Source of the DNA: Pyxidicoccus caerfyrddinensis
GTDB lineage: Bacteria; Myxococcota; Myxococcia; Myxococcales; Myxococcaceae
Assembly: GCF_010894405.1 (NCBI RefSeq)
Contig: NZ_JAAIYA010000004.1
Coordinates: 124,001-188,000, forward strand
Length of the DNA: 64,000 nucleotides
Direction: 5' to 3'
Within the stretch, counting starts at the first letter, position 1. Each line of letters starts with the position of its first letter. The notes beneath the pieces are model-generated. The model worked only from the letters and a program-made list of their open reading frames with translations, ran no database searches and was not told where the DNA came from. This document shows positions 8,653 to 18,194 of this stretch, in pieces. The position numbers were made by a program, and so were the translations under genes.

Positions 8653-10224
8653 ATGCAGGCTGAAACTGAAGAGCGGAAGCGGGGGCCCGACGCGGCCGTG
8701 ACGCCCGGCTGGCCCCGCCGCCCGTCGTCGGTGCTGGCGGGCTCTCGCGAAGGACTGGCCGCGGTGTCCGCCGCGCTGACGGGCGCGGTGGGCAACGCGC
8801 TGGCCGCCGCGCGGTGGCCCAGCGGCCCCCTGCGGGCCGGCACCCCGGCGGAGGTCATGGCCTCGGCCACGGCGGCGCTTGGCGTGGACGGAATCCCCGA
8901 GGAGGGCATGGGCACCGAGGCCGCACTGGCCCGGCTGGGCCGGGTGCTGGTGGAGCACGGACTCCACCTGTCGCACCCGCATGCGGTGGCGCACCTGCAG
9001 CCGCCTCCGCTGGCGGTCGCCGTGGCCGCGGACGCGCTGGCCAGCGCCAGCAATGCCTCGCTGGACACGTACGACTCGGGGCCCTCGGCCATCGCCGTGG
9101 AGCGCTGGCTCATCGCCGGGCTGGTGGAGCTGGCCGGGCTGGGGCGGTGGGCGGACGGGGTGCTCACCCCGGGCGGCTCGATGTCCAACCTGCTGGGCCT
9201 GCTGCTGGCACGGGACGCGGCCGCGCTGCGGCGGGGTATCGACGTCCGCCGGCAGGGCGTGGCCGCGCTCCAGGCTCCGGTGGTGCTGTGCTCGGAGCTG
9301 GCGCACTTCTCGGTGCACCGCGCCTGCGCCGCGCTCGGCCTGGGTGAAGGCGCCGTGCGGCCCGTGCCCACCGACTCGCGCCACCGGATGATTCCCGAAG
9401 TGCTGGACGCCATGCTGCGCGAGCTGGGTCCGGAGCACACCCCGCTGGCCATCGTCGCCACTGCGGGAACGACGGACTTCGGCAGCGTCGACCCGCTGCC
9501 GCGGATTGCGGCGATTGCCGCCGAGCACGGCGTCTGGCTGCACGTCGACGCGGCGTATGGCTTCGGAGCGCTGTTCTCCGAGCGGCTCGCGGGCCGGCTG
9601 GCCGGACTGGAGCTGGCGGACTCCGTCACGGTGGACCTGCACAAGCTGGGCTGGCAGCCGGCGGCGACCAGCGCGCTGCTGGTCTCCAAGGGGAGCACCT
9701 TCTCCGCGCTGGAGCGCGAGGTCGCCTACCTCAACCCGGGCGACGACTCGGCCGCGGGCTATGACGGGCTGCTCGGCCGCAGCCTGCAGACCACCCGGCG
9801 GCCCGACGCGGTGAAGGTCGCCGCCACGCTGCTGGCCTATGGACGCCGGGGAATGGGCGACATGGTCGACACCTGCCACGACCTGGCCAGGCACGCCGAG
9901 CAGCGCATCGCGGCCCAGCCCGAGCTGGAGCTGGTGTCTCCCGCCGAGCTGACGACCGTCGTGTTCCGCTACCGCTGCGACGAGGACCCGGTGCGCGAGG
10001 ACGAAATCAACGGCGCGCTGCGCCGCCGGCTGATGGAGACCGGCGTCGCGCTGATTGGCCGCACCGCGGTCCGCCTGGACGGGCCCGGCTCGCCGGAGCG
10101 GGTGTGCCTCAAGTTCACCCTCCTCAATCCCACCACCACCCCCGAGGACCTCGACGCCCTCGTGGAGGCCGTTCTCAAGGCGGGCCGTGCCTGCACGCCC
10201 CGCTTGCAGAAGGGGGCCGCATGA
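8653..10224 (+). CDS. PLP-dependent amino acid decarboxylase (siderophore)
   Basis: A 523-residue group II pyridoxal-phosphate decarboxylase. Visible marks are TPGGSMSNLLGLLLAR, ATAGTTDFGSVDP, the cofactor Asp in HVDAAYGFGALF, and the PLP-binding Lys in VDLHKLGWQP (near residue 331). Relatives in siderophore clusters (DesA, RhbB) turn lysine, ornithine or 2,4-diaminobutyrate into the diamine backbone. There is no diaminobutyrate aminotransferase (RhbA type) in the operon, so lysine to cadaverine or ornithine to putrescine is favoured; this is inference. First gene of the operon, with GGAGGA ahead of the ATG. Its stop overlaps the next start. Confidence 0.9.
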   Translation: MQAETEERKRGPDAAVTPGWPRRPSSVLAGSREGLAAVSAALTGAVGNALAAARWPSGPLRAGTPAEVMASATAALGVDGIPEEGMGTEAALARLGRVLVEHGLHLSHPHAVAHLQPPPLAVAVAADALASASNASLDTYDSGPSAIAVERWLIAGLVELAGLGRWADGVLTPGGSMSNLLGLLLARDAAALRRGIDVRRQGVAALQAPVVLCSELAHFSVHRACAALGLGEGAVRPVPTDSRHRMIPEVLDAMLRELGPEHTPLAIVATAGTTDFGSVDPLPRIAAIAAEHGVWLHVDAAYGFGALFSERLAGRLAGLELADSVTVDLHKLGWQPAATSALLVSKGSTFSALEREVAYLNPGDDSAAGYDGLLGRSLQTTRRPDAVKVAATLLAYGRRGMGDMVDTCHDLARHAEQRIAAQPELELVSPAELTTVVFRYRCDEDPVREDEINGALRRRLMETGVALIGRTAVRLDGPGSPERVCLKFTLLNPTTTPEDLDALVEAVLKAGRACTPRLQKGAA

Positions 10225-12020
10225 GCGCCGCCATTCTTCCCCGGTACGAAGTCCCGACCTCGGACCCGCTGCACGACGCGGACGCGCGTCGAACGGCGGA
10301 GCATGCCCACCTGGAGGCGCTGCTGCGCTGCTGGCTCGTGGAGACCCGGACGCCGGTCCACCCGGGGCCGCTGCGCGTCGCGCTGCCGAGCACGGGACTG
10401 GCGCTGCGCACCGAGGTGAGCCACTGCTCGCCGAGCGGCTGGCACCGCTTCGGCCCGGTGTTCCTGGAGGGTCCGGGCGGAAGCACCTCCAGCTGCGCCG
10501 ACGCCGTGCTCGCCGTGCTCGCCGTGGCGCTGGTGGCCCACGAGGCCGCGATGCGGGGAGGCGCACGCCCCGGTGGCGTTCCCTCGGGCGCGCTGGCCGA
10601 CCTGGTCGAGCGCACGGCGGAGTCCGTGCGCCGGGTGGCGGACTTCGTGACCCACCGCCGCGAGCACCCGCTGCCACCGCCGCCGGTGGACGGCTTCCTC
10701 GCGGCGGAGCAGGCGCTGGTGCTGGGACACCTGCACCACCCGGCGCCCAAGAGCCGGGATGGGCTCTCCTCCTCCGACACCGTGGACTTCTCCCCGGAGC
10801 TGAGGGGCTCGTTCCGGCTGCACTGGTTCGCCGCGGACCCGTCCGTGGTGTCCCACGACGCGGTCCAGGGCGCCCCCTCGCTCTCCGGGCGGGACACGGT
10901 GGCGCTGATGATGGACCTGGCGGAGCGGCCCCGGGACGAAGGCCAGGTACTGATTCCGGCGCACCCGTGGCAGGCCCGAGATCTCCTGACGCGGCCGAGA
11001 ATCGCCGCGCTGATTGAAGCGGGCCTGCTGGCGCCGCTGGGAGAGCGTGGGCCCCGCTGGTGGGCCACCTCCAGCGTGCGCACCGTCTACCGGCCCGACG
11101 TCTCGGTGATGCTGAAGCTGTCCCTGGGACTGCGGCTGACCAACTCCCGCCGCGAGTCCACGCGCACCGAGCTGAAGCGCGGGCTGGAAGTCCACCGGCT
11201 GCTGGATGCCGGCTACGCACGGGAGACCTTCGCCGCCCACCCGGGCTTCTCCATCGTGAGAGACCCCGCGTGGATTGCGGTGGACGAGCCCTCACGGCCC
11301 GGGGGCCCGGACGTGACGGGCCTGGACGTGGCGGTGCGGGAGGTGCCCTCCGGCATCGCCGACCTGCGCTGCCTGGCCGGGCTGGTGGCGCCGCGCCCGG
11401 GACTGGGGCGCAGCCAGCTGGGAGCAAGGGTGGCCGAGCTCGGCACGGGTGCCGCCGAGCAGTGGGTGGCCGACTACACGGACCGCGTGCTGGTGCCGAT
11501 GCTGCATCTGTACGCGGCCACCGGCATCGGCCTCGAGGCGCACCAGCAGAACACCCTGGTGCGGCTCGACGCCCGGGGCCGCGTCACCGGCGCGGCCTTC
11601 CGGGACAACCAGGGCTACTACCTCGCGACGTCGCACCTGCCCCGGCTGCTCCAGCGGCTCGGCGCGAGCGCCTCGACGCTGGCCGTGGTGGACGACGCCA
11701 TCGTCGACGAGCGGCTCTCCTACTACCTGCTGCGCAACCAGGCGCTCGCGGTGGTGGGGTGCCTCGGCGTGGACGGACTGGGAGAGGAGCGCCGGCTGCT
11801 CGCCATCATGGCCGGGCGGCTGCGTGAGGCGCTGCCGTCACTGGCCGCCGCGGGACCGCGGGGAGACCGGCTGGCCCGCAGGTGGCTGGAGGCCGACACC
11901 CTGCCCTGCAAGAGCAACCTGCTCACCCGGCTGCACGGCATCGACGAGGTGCTCGCGCCTCTGGACGCGCAGTCGGTGTACCTCAATGCGCCCAACCCGC
12001 TGCGCGAGGCGGCGCGATGA
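10221..12020 (+). CDS. IucA/IucC-family NIS siderophore synthetase (first)
   Basis: A 599-residue ATP-dependent synthetase that joins a carboxylate (usually citrate) to a hydroxylated, acylated amine. Family marks: AHPWQARDLL, KLSLGLRLTNSRREST, EAHQQNTLVRLD and RDNQGYY, followed by a C-terminal region of ferric-reductase/FhuF-like type. The start at 10221 overlaps the decarboxylase stop (ATGA), which excludes the longer upstream frame. It differs clearly from the second synthetase in the operon, as in aerobactin (IucA and IucC) and rhizobactin 1021 (RhbC and RhbF), where the two enzymes act in sequence on citrate. Cytoplasmic. Confidence 0.9.
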   Translation: MSAAILPRYEVPTSDPLHDADARRTAEHAHLEALLRCWLVETRTPVHPGPLRVALPSTGLALRTEVSHCSPSGWHRFGPVFLEGPGGSTSSCADAVLAVLAVALVAHEAAMRGGARPGGVPSGALADLVERTAESVRRVADFVTHRREHPLPPPPVDGFLAAEQALVLGHLHHPAPKSRDGLSSSDTVDFSPELRGSFRLHWFAADPSVVSHDAVQGAPSLSGRDTVALMMDLAERPRDEGQVLIPAHPWQARDLLTRPRIAALIEAGLLAPLGERGPRWWATSSVRTVYRPDVSVMLKLSLGLRLTNSRRESTRTELKRGLEVHRLLDAGYARETFAAHPGFSIVRDPAWIAVDEPSRPGGPDVTGLDVAVREVPSGIADLRCLAGLVAPRPGLGRSQLGARVAELGTGAAEQWVADYTDRVLVPMLHLYAATGIGLEAHQQNTLVRLDARGRVTGAAFRDNQGYYLATSHLPRLLQRLGASASTLAVVDDAIVDERLSYYLLRNQALAVVGCLGVDGLGEERRLLAIMAGRLREALPSLAAAGPRGDRLARRWLEADTLPCKSNLLTRLHGIDEVLAPLDAQSVYLNAPNPLREAAR

Positions 12021-12604
12021 CCGCCCTGGCCCGAGAGAACGTCGTGGGCAGCGGCGTGCCCGCGCCCCCGGTGCCGCGGGTCCGCGCGCCGTGGTCGGCC
12101 CGGCCCGCGCGCGTCGCCGAGGACCTGGAGCGGGTGCACCTCTGGATGCAGGCCCCGCACGTGGCCGAATTCTGGAAGCAGGCCTGGCCCGTGGAGCGCT
12201 GGCGGACCGAGTTGGAGCGGCAGGCGGCCGGAGACCATTCGCTGCCGGTCATGCTCGAGTTCGAGGGCGTCCCGCTGGCGTACCTCGAGATCTACCGGGT
12301 GGTGCGCGACCGGCTGGCCGGGCACTACGCGGAGCAGCCGCATGACCTGGGCGTGCACGTGGCCATCGGCGACCTCGGCCGCACCGGCCGCGGCCTGGGC
12401 CGGGCGCTCCTGCGCGCGGTGGCCGAGGGGCTGCTCGCGGCGGACCCGCGCTGCACCCGGGTGGTCGCCGAGCCCGATTCGCGCAACGCCCCGTCGCTGC
12501 GCGCCTTCACCGCCGCCGGCTTCCGAACCGTCGGCCCCATCACCCTTTCCGACAAGAACGCGACGTTGCTCGTCTTTCCCCGGTCCGAGGAGGACCTGCC
12601 GTGA
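12017..12604 (+). CDS. Siderophore N-acyltransferase (GNAT, IucB/RhbD-like)
   Basis: A 195-residue GNAT-fold acyltransferase. The acyl-CoA site is GRTGRGLGRALLRA, and the N-terminal half has the pattern of hydroxylamine acyltransferases (HVAEFWKQAWPVERW; MLEFEGVPLAYLEIY; HVAIGDLG). It should acylate the N-hydroxylated diamine to a hydroxamate; the acyl group (acetyl, succinyl or longer) cannot be read from the sequence. Start and stop both overlap neighbours by four bases, so translation is coupled to the synthetase and the monooxygenase. Confidence 0.88.
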   Translation: MTALARENVVGSGVPAPPVPRVRAPWSARPARVAEDLERVHLWMQAPHVAEFWKQAWPVERWRTELERQAAGDHSLPVMLEFEGVPLAYLEIYRVVRDRLAGHYAEQPHDLGVHVAIGDLGRTGRGLGRALLRAVAEGLLAADPRCTRVVAEPDSRNAPSLRAFTAAGFRTVGPITLSDKNATLLVFPRSEEDLP

Positions 12605-14040
12605 AAACCGTCTCTCCTGATGCGCCCCCCCTGCACACCGAGCACGACGTGGTGGCGGTCGGCTGCGGGCCCTTCAACCTCGGCCTCGCGGCGCTCGCGT
12701 CCACGGTGCAGGGGCTCGACCTGGTCGTGCTCGAGTCGCGGCCGGAGCTGCGCTGGCACCCGGGCTTGATGTTCGACGAGGCCCTGCTCCAGCTCAGCTT
12801 CCTCGCCGACCTCGTCACGCTGATAGCGCCCACGCACCCGCTGTCGTTCCTGGCCTACCTGCACGACAAGGACCGGCTCTACCCGTTCTACATCCGCGAG
12901 CGCTTCCACCCGACGCGCCGCGAGTATGAGGACTACCTGCGCTGGGCCGCCGCGAAGCTTCCCTCGGTGCGCTTCTCGCACCAGGTCGAGGAGCTCGGCT
13001 GGGACGAGGCCCGCCAGCGCTTCGTCCTGAAGGTGCTGCGCGGTGACGGCCGCCGGCTGGTGATGACCGCCCGCGACGTCGTGCTCGGAATCGGCACCGA
13101 GCCGACGCTGCCCCCGGCCCTGGCCTCGCTGCCTCCCGGCAAGCGCATCCACACCGGCGACTACCTGCACCGGCAGACCGACGTGGAGGCCGCTCGGCAC
13201 GTGACGGTGGTCGGCTCCGGGCAGTCGGGCGCCGAAGTCGCCCTGCACCTGCTCCAGCGCAACCTCACGGGCGGTGGCGCGGTGAGCTGGCTCACGCGCA
13301 CGATGTCGTTCGCGCCGCTGGACTACACCAAGCTGACCCTGGAGATGACCACGCCGGCCTACGTCCGGTACTTCCACGCGCTGCCCCAGCCGACGAAGGA
13401 CCGGCTCGTCGCCGAGCAGTGGCGGCACTACAAGGGCATCTCGACGGAGACGCTGGAGCAGCTCCACGACCTGCTCTACCGGCGCGAGCTGGAGACCGGG
13501 CTGGCCGACGTGGAGCTGCGCTCCGGCGTCGCCGTGGAGGAGTCCTCGGTGAATGGCGCGGGCCAGGTGGTGCTGCGCTGCCGGCACCTCGACACCGGGG
13601 AGACGTTCGAGCACACGACGGAGCTGGTGGTCGCGGCCACGGGCTACAAGCAGCGGCCGCCGGTCTTCCTGAAGCCCATGGAGGGCCTGCTGCGTCGGGA
13701 CGAGCAGGGCCGCTACAAGGTCCGGTTCGACCACTCGGTGGAGCTGGCGTCACAGGTGAGCGGGCGCATCTTCGTCTCCCACGCCGACCTGCACAGCCAT
13801 GGCGTCGCCGCGCCCGACCTGGGCGTGTCTGCGTACCGCAACGCCACCATCCTCAACGCCGTCATGGGGCGTGAGGTGTTCGCGCTGCCCCAGCGCACCG
13901 CGTTCTCCCGCTTCGGGCTCCCGGAGGTCGTCGCGCGTCCCCGCCCCCAGGAGACGCCACGGTCCACCACGACCGCCACGCCGATGGTGCCCGAGGCCGC
14001 GGCGCGGCCCCTCGTCGCTCGCGCTCCGGAGGCCTCGTGA
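12601..14040 (+). CDS. Lysine/ornithine-type N-monooxygenase (diamine hydroxylase)
   Basis: A 479-residue flavin N-hydroxylating monooxygenase (IucD/DesB/RhbE family). The FAD site is VGCGPFNLGLAAL near residue 20, the NADPH site VVGSGQSGAEVALHLL near 202, and the C-terminal ATGYKQRPP near 345. It hydroxylates the terminal amine of the diamine before acylation. GTG start overlapping the previous stop; the next gene again overlaps by four bases. The last 40 residues are a low-complexity tail rich in Pro, Arg and Ala, not typical of the family. Confidence 0.92.
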   Translation: MKTVSPDAPPLHTEHDVVAVGCGPFNLGLAALASTVQGLDLVVLESRPELRWHPGLMFDEALLQLSFLADLVTLIAPTHPLSFLAYLHDKDRLYPFYIRERFHPTRREYEDYLRWAAAKLPSVRFSHQVEELGWDEARQRFVLKVLRGDGRRLVMTARDVVLGIGTEPTLPPALASLPPGKRIHTGDYLHRQTDVEAARHVTVVGSGQSGAEVALHLLQRNLTGGGAVSWLTRTMSFAPLDYTKLTLEMTTPAYVRYFHALPQPTKDRLVAEQWRHYKGISTETLEQLHDLLYRRELETGLADVELRSGVAVEESSVNGAGQVVLRCRHLDTGETFEHTTELVVAATGYKQRPPVFLKPMEGLLRRDEQGRYKVRFDHSVELASQVSGRIFVSHADLHSHGVAAPDLGVSAYRNATILNAVMGREVFALPQRTAFSRFGLPEVVARPRPQETPRSTTTATPMVPEAAARPLVARAPEAS

Positions 14041-15605
14041 GCACCCGTCCTGATGACAGCACCGGGGCACCCCGCGCGAGCGCCGACGCCCGCCGCGCGG
14101 CCCGCTGGACGTTCGCGCTGGTGAGCGCGGGCGGAGTGGTGATGACGCTGGATGTGACGGTGGTCAACGTCGCCCTGGCCGCCATCGCGAAGGACCTGGG
14201 GGCCGGACTGCACCAGGTGCAGTGGACGGTGTCCGCATACTCGCTCGCGTTCGGCGCGCTGCTGCTCACCGCGGGCGCGCTGTCGGACCGCATCGGTCGC
14301 CGGAGCGTCTTCGTCGCGGGCATCGCGCTCTTCACCCTGGCCTCCATGCTGTGCGGCCTGGCACCCAATGCCGAGGCGCTGATCGCGGCCCGGGTGGCGC
14401 AGGGGCTCGGCGGCTCCATGGTGTTCGCCCCCGCGCTCGCCCTCATCGCCGCCGTGTACGAAGGTGCCGAGCGCCGGAAGGCGATCGCCACCTATGCGGC
14501 GATCGCCTCCGCCGCGGGCGCACTCGGGCCGGTGGTGGGAGGCGTGCTCGTCGAGCTGGTCGGCTGGCGGTGGATCTTCCTGGTCAACGTGCCCATCGGC
14601 GTGGGTGTCGTCATCGGCGCGCTGACGCGGATGCCCGCCCTCACGCCGCAGGACACCGGCCGTCAGCTGGACCCGCTGGGCGCGCTGCTCGCCATCGGCG
14701 TGTTGCTGTCGCTGCACTACCCGCTCATGGTGGGGTCGGACACCGGCTGGGGCTCTCCCAACGTGCTCGTCCCCGCGTGCGCCGGGGTCGTGCTCCTCGT
14801 GGCGCTCATCGCGAGCCAGCGGCGGCCCGGCAGCATGCTGGACCTGGAGCTGCTGCGCATCCGCGCGCTCTCCGGGACGGCGGTGCTCGGGTTCCTCGCC
14901 CGCATGTCGAGCCTGGGCGTGCTGGTCTTCACCACCCTGTGGCTGCAGGGCGCGTCCGGCGGCTCACCGCTCCAGGTGGGGCTGCGGCTGCTCCCGCTGA
15001 CGGGGAGCCTGCTGGTCGCGGGCCTGTTCATGGTACGGCTGCAGGCGCGCTTCTCCGCCGCGGGGCTCGTGGCGAGCGGCTTCGCACTCCAGGGGCTGGG
15101 GCTGCTGGCCCTCGGAGGCGCCGCCATCCAGGGGCAGTGGGCCCTGAGCCTCGTGGGCCTGGTGCTGATGGGAACGGGAGGCGCCATCATCTTCCCGCCC
15201 ATGATGGGCGTGGCGGTCAGCGTCGTCCCCACCGCCCGAGCGGGCATGGCCTCGGGGCTGACCAACGCCTGCTATCCCCTGGGCACCGCCACGGGCGTGG
15301 CGGCCTTTGGCGCCGTGTTCTCCTCGCGGCTCGGCGCCGCCCTCGAGTCCGGTCCGCTGCCAGCCGAAGCGGCCCGGAGCGTGCGCTCGGCCCTGGAGAC
15401 GGGGCAGTTCGGCCTCGTCGAGCCCGCGCTCATGCCGCTCGCCCAGGCGGCCTTCGCCCACGCCTACCTGGCGGTCTGCGTCGCCGCATCGGCGGTGTGC
15501 CTCGCGGGGGCCGTCGTCGCCCTCCGCGTCCTCTCCAACCCGGCGGCCCGGGCCACGCGCCCGGCCATCCGTGAGCAGTCCCTTTCCTTGAAGGAGTCAC
15601 CGTGA
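14037..15605 (+). CDS. MFS efflux transporter, DHA2 type (siderophore export)
   Basis: A 522-residue major facilitator protein with about 14 membrane helices. Motif A is visible (GALSDRIGRRSVF), as are the DHA2-type motifs in the first half (LDVTVVNVALAAI; QWTVSAYSLAFGALLLTAG; RVAQGLGGSMVFAPALALI). Its place inside the overlapping siderophore operon argues for export of the finished siderophore across the inner membrane by proton antiport. GTG start with four-base overlap; the following synthetase start overlaps its stop. Confidence 0.9.
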   Translation: MSTRPDDSTGAPRASADARRAARWTFALVSAGGVVMTLDVTVVNVALAAIAKDLGAGLHQVQWTVSAYSLAFGALLLTAGALSDRIGRRSVFVAGIALFTLASMLCGLAPNAEALIAARVAQGLGGSMVFAPALALIAAVYEGAERRKAIATYAAIASAAGALGPVVGGVLVELVGWRWIFLVNVPIGVGVVIGALTRMPALTPQDTGRQLDPLGALLAIGVLLSLHYPLMVGSDTGWGSPNVLVPACAGVVLLVALIASQRRPGSMLDLELLRIRALSGTAVLGFLARMSSLGVLVFTTLWLQGASGGSPLQVGLRLLPLTGSLLVAGLFMVRLQARFSAAGLVASGFALQGLGLLALGGAAIQGQWALSLVGLVLMGTGGAIIFPPMMGVAVSVVPTARAGMASGLTNACYPLGTATGVAAFGAVFSSRLGAALESGPLPAEAARSVRSALETGQFGLVEPALMPLAQAAFAHAYLAVCVAASAVCLAGAVVALRVLSNPAARATRPAIREQSLSLKESP

Positions 15606-17494
15606 AAGCCAGAACCGAAGCCCTGGACCTGAGCAACCCCGTCAGCATCCTCCCCACCTCCGTGGACCGCACCCACGCCGTCCTCGAGGGGGGCAACGAC
15701 CACCCGGTGCCGGCCCTGTCGGAGGTGGAGCCCGCCGCGTGGAAGGAGGCCAACCGGCGACTGCTGGCCAAGGCCCTGGGGGAGTGGTGCTTCGAGGAGA
15801 TGCTCAAGCCCGTCCAGGACGGTGAGGGCCGCTATCGGGTCGACCTGGGGAGCGGCACCTCCTATGTGTTCTCCGCGAAGCCGGGCGCCTTCGGCTGGAT
15901 GAAGGTGGACCCCGCGTCCATCACCCGGAGCGCCACCAGCATGCTCGGCAACAGCATCGCCGAGCCGGCCTGGGACGCGCTGCAGTTCCTGACCGACGCC
16001 GCCTCCACGCTGGGCACGGACCCGTCGACGCTGTCCACGTACTTCCTGGAGCTGTCGTCCACGCTGGCGGTGGATGCCGCGCGCATCACCCACGGAGGCA
16101 GCACCGCCGCGGAGCTGCGCGCGCTGGGCCACACGGAGCTGGAGTGCCACATGACGGGGCACAACTGGCTGGTGGCGAACAAGGGTCGGGTCAACTTCTC
16201 CGCGTCCGCCGTGCGCCGCTACGCGCCGGAGTCACGCCAGCCGGTACGGCTGCTGTGGGTGGCCGTGCACCGCGGGCTCGCGGAGTTCCGGGGCACGTCG
16301 CAGCTGTCCGAGCGCGAGGTGCTCGCCCGCGAGCTGGACGAGGCGACGCGCAGCCGCTTCACCCGCGTGCTCACCTCCGCGGGGCTGGCCCCGGACGCGT
16401 TCGTGTGGATGCCGGTGCACCCCTGGCAGTGGGACCATGCGGTGCAGGTGCTGCACGCCGCGGACGTGGCGCAGCGGCGCATCGTGCCCCTGGGGGAGAG
16501 CACCGACCTGTACCTGCCAGGCCAGTCCATCCGGACCATGGCCAACGTGACGACGCCCGGCCGCTATGACGTCAAGCTGCCGCTGAAGATCCTCAACACG
16601 CTGGTGTGGCGCGGCATCCCTCCCCACTGCACCCTCGGCGCGCCCGTCGTCACCCAGTGGCTCCAGTGCCTCCTCGACAGCGACCCCTTCCTGGTCGAGG
16701 AGTGCCGCACGGTGTTCCTCGGCGAGGTCGCCTCGGTGACGGTGCGGCACCCGTACCTGTCGAAGGTGGCGGACGTGCCGTACCAACACCTGGAGACCCT
16801 GGGCTGCATCTGGCGCGAGCCGGTCGCCGCGCGCCAGGACTCCAGCGAGCGGGTGCGCACGTTCGCCTCGCTGCTGCACGTGGACGGCAAGGGCACCGCG
16901 TTCGTCGCCGAGCTGGTCCGCGCGTCGGGCCTGGGCGCGCAGGAGTGGCTCCAGCACCTTTTCGACACGCTGCTCGTCCCAATCATGCACGTGCTGTATC
17001 GCTACGGCATCACCTTCAACCCACACGGGCAGAACACCCTCCTGGGCTTCGACGGGAACGACGTTCCCCGCCGGCTGTACCTGAAGGACTTCGTCGACGA
17101 CGTGTGCGTGTCGTTCACCGACGTGCCCGAGCGGGGCCCGGAGCCGGACGGACATGACCACGTGCTGCCGCGCAAGCACCCCTCGGTCATCCGCCAGCAC
17201 GTGGTGGACCAGGTCTTCGTCGGGCACTTCCGCTACCTGGCGCCGCTGGTCTCAGAACAGCTCGGAATGCCCGAGCAGGCGTTCTGGAAGCAGGTCCGGA
17301 AGACCATCCTGGCCTTCCACCAGCGCTTCCCCGAGCTGAGCCAGCGCTTCGCCGAGTACGACCTGCTCACCCCGCAGATTCCGCGCTACGCGCTCAACCG
17401 GGACCGCATCGTCGTCACCCGTTACACAGACCGTGCCCTGCGCCACGCGCTGTATCCGAACGGCTTCCTGCCCAACCCGCTCGCGCGCGAATGA
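15602..17494 (+). CDS. IucA/IucC-family NIS siderophore synthetase (second)
   Basis: A 630-residue NIS synthetase of the IucC/DesD/RhbC-like subgroup. Family marks: GHNWLVANKGRVNFSASAVRRY, WMPVHPWQWDHAV, the KLPLKILNTLVWRGIPPHCT block, NPHGQNTLLGFDG and LYLKDFVDDV. It should attach the second hydroxamate arm to the citrate half-product or cyclise/oligomerise monomers; with a first NIS enzyme of different type, the citrate route is more likely. Last gene of the operon, GTG start overlapping the exporter stop. The hairpin at 17505-17534 follows at once. Confidence 0.92.
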   Translation: MKARTEALDLSNPVSILPTSVDRTHAVLEGGNDHPVPALSEVEPAAWKEANRRLLAKALGEWCFEEMLKPVQDGEGRYRVDLGSGTSYVFSAKPGAFGWMKVDPASITRSATSMLGNSIAEPAWDALQFLTDAASTLGTDPSTLSTYFLELSSTLAVDAARITHGGSTAAELRALGHTELECHMTGHNWLVANKGRVNFSASAVRRYAPESRQPVRLLWVAVHRGLAEFRGTSQLSEREVLARELDEATRSRFTRVLTSAGLAPDAFVWMPVHPWQWDHAVQVLHAADVAQRRIVPLGESTDLYLPGQSIRTMANVTTPGRYDVKLPLKILNTLVWRGIPPHCTLGAPVVTQWLQCLLDSDPFLVEECRTVFLGEVASVTVRHPYLSKVADVPYQHLETLGCIWREPVAARQDSSERVRTFASLLHVDGKGTAFVAELVRASGLGAQEWLQHLFDTLLVPIMHVLYRYGITFNPHGQNTLLGFDGNDVPRRLYLKDFVDDVCVSFTDVPERGPEPDGHDHVLPRKHPSVIRQHVVDQVFVGHFRYLAPLVSEQLGMPEQAFWKQVRKTILAFHQRFPELSQRFAEYDLLTPQIPRYALNRDRIVVTRYTDRALRHALYPNGFLPNPLARE

Positions 17495-17504
17495 CCCGCT
17501 CCCT

Positions 17505-17534
17505 CGCCCCCGCGCATGGAATGGCGCGGGGGCG
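17505..17534 (+). terminator. Hairpin ending the siderophore operon
   Basis: A perfect 11-bp stem (CGCCCCCGCGC at 17505-17515 and its complement at 17524-17534) with an 8-base loop, ten bases after the last stop codon. No T-tract follows, as is common in high-GC genomes, so efficiency is uncertain. Confidence 0.6.
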
Positions 17535-17612
17535 GAGGAGATGGCCCAGCAGGTCCAGCTCCGCGTCGATACCGGCCTGGCGAGCTGGCACAGGGGGATT
17601 CGACCCTCGGGC

Positions 17613-18143
17613 TTACGGCGAGGGTGGCAAGAGCTCCGGAGGGATGGGGTGCGCCGCGTCCTCGTCCTGCCAGACCACACTCGCGATCCACCAGCGCCGA
17701 CCATCGAAATAGAGCTGGATGTAATTGACGCCTCGAGAGTGCCGACTGCCATCCGAGCGCCTTAGCAGCTCGTAGCTGGAAGCCACATGGGCAATGTTGC
17801 CATAGCGGTGCACGATGCGGCGGAGCTCCGGTTCGCGGAAACCCTCGCGCATCAGCGGCTCCGCTTGTTCCACGAAGGACGGATGATCGAACACCGTCAG
17901 CTTGCTCCCAATGGCAACGAAGTGGATCCACGGAGCATAGAGCGTTCTATCCCTGGCCCACTGCCGCGGTGCGTCCGGGGCCACATTCACCACCTCGTAG
18001 AAGGCGCGCATCACCCCATCAATGGTGCTGACATCTTCCGGATTGACGGGCACCGTCTCAACATGGACGGAAGGGGTGGTTGACTCCGGGGAATGGGCAC
18101 ATGCGGCCACGAGCAGAAGTACGTTGACAAGAGCGATTCGCAT
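17613..18143 (-). CDS. NTF2-like (SnoaL/DUF4440-type) lipoprotein
   Basis: A 176-residue lipoprotein: MRIALVNVLLLVAAC gives a clean signal and lipobox. The mature part has the cone-fold pattern of NTF2-like proteins (STIDGVMRAFYEVVN; HRYGNIAHVASSYELL; NYIQLYFDGRRWWIASVVWQ). Such domains bind small molecules or act as isomerases; catalytic residues cannot be assigned here. Convergent with the siderophore operon and divergent from the AraC-family regulator, whose start is about 50 bases away. The start at 18143 is preferred because longer forms lose the signal peptide. Confidence 0.78.
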   Translation of the reverse strand: MRIALVNVLLLVAACAHSPESTTPSVHVETVPVNPEDVSTIDGVMRAFYEVVNVAPDAPRQWARDRTLYAPWIHFVAIGSKLTVFDHPSFVEQAEPLMREGFREPELRRIVHRYGNIAHVASSYELLRRSDGSRHSRGVNYIQLYFDGRRWWIASVVWQDEDAAHPIPPELLPPSP

Positions 18144-18194
18144 GGCCGCAATATGGAAGGTGGCCGAGATGGGCGCTGTCAGAATCTTGCTCGA

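Noticed and set aside
6967-11427. 1486-codon minus-strand open frame
   Set aside because: It lies antisense to the lipoprotein, decarboxylase and synthetase genes. The composition is Arg/Pro/Ala-rich, as expected for high-GC antisense frames.
12325-13734. 469-codon minus-strand frame
   Set aside because: Antisense shadow of the monooxygenase gene.
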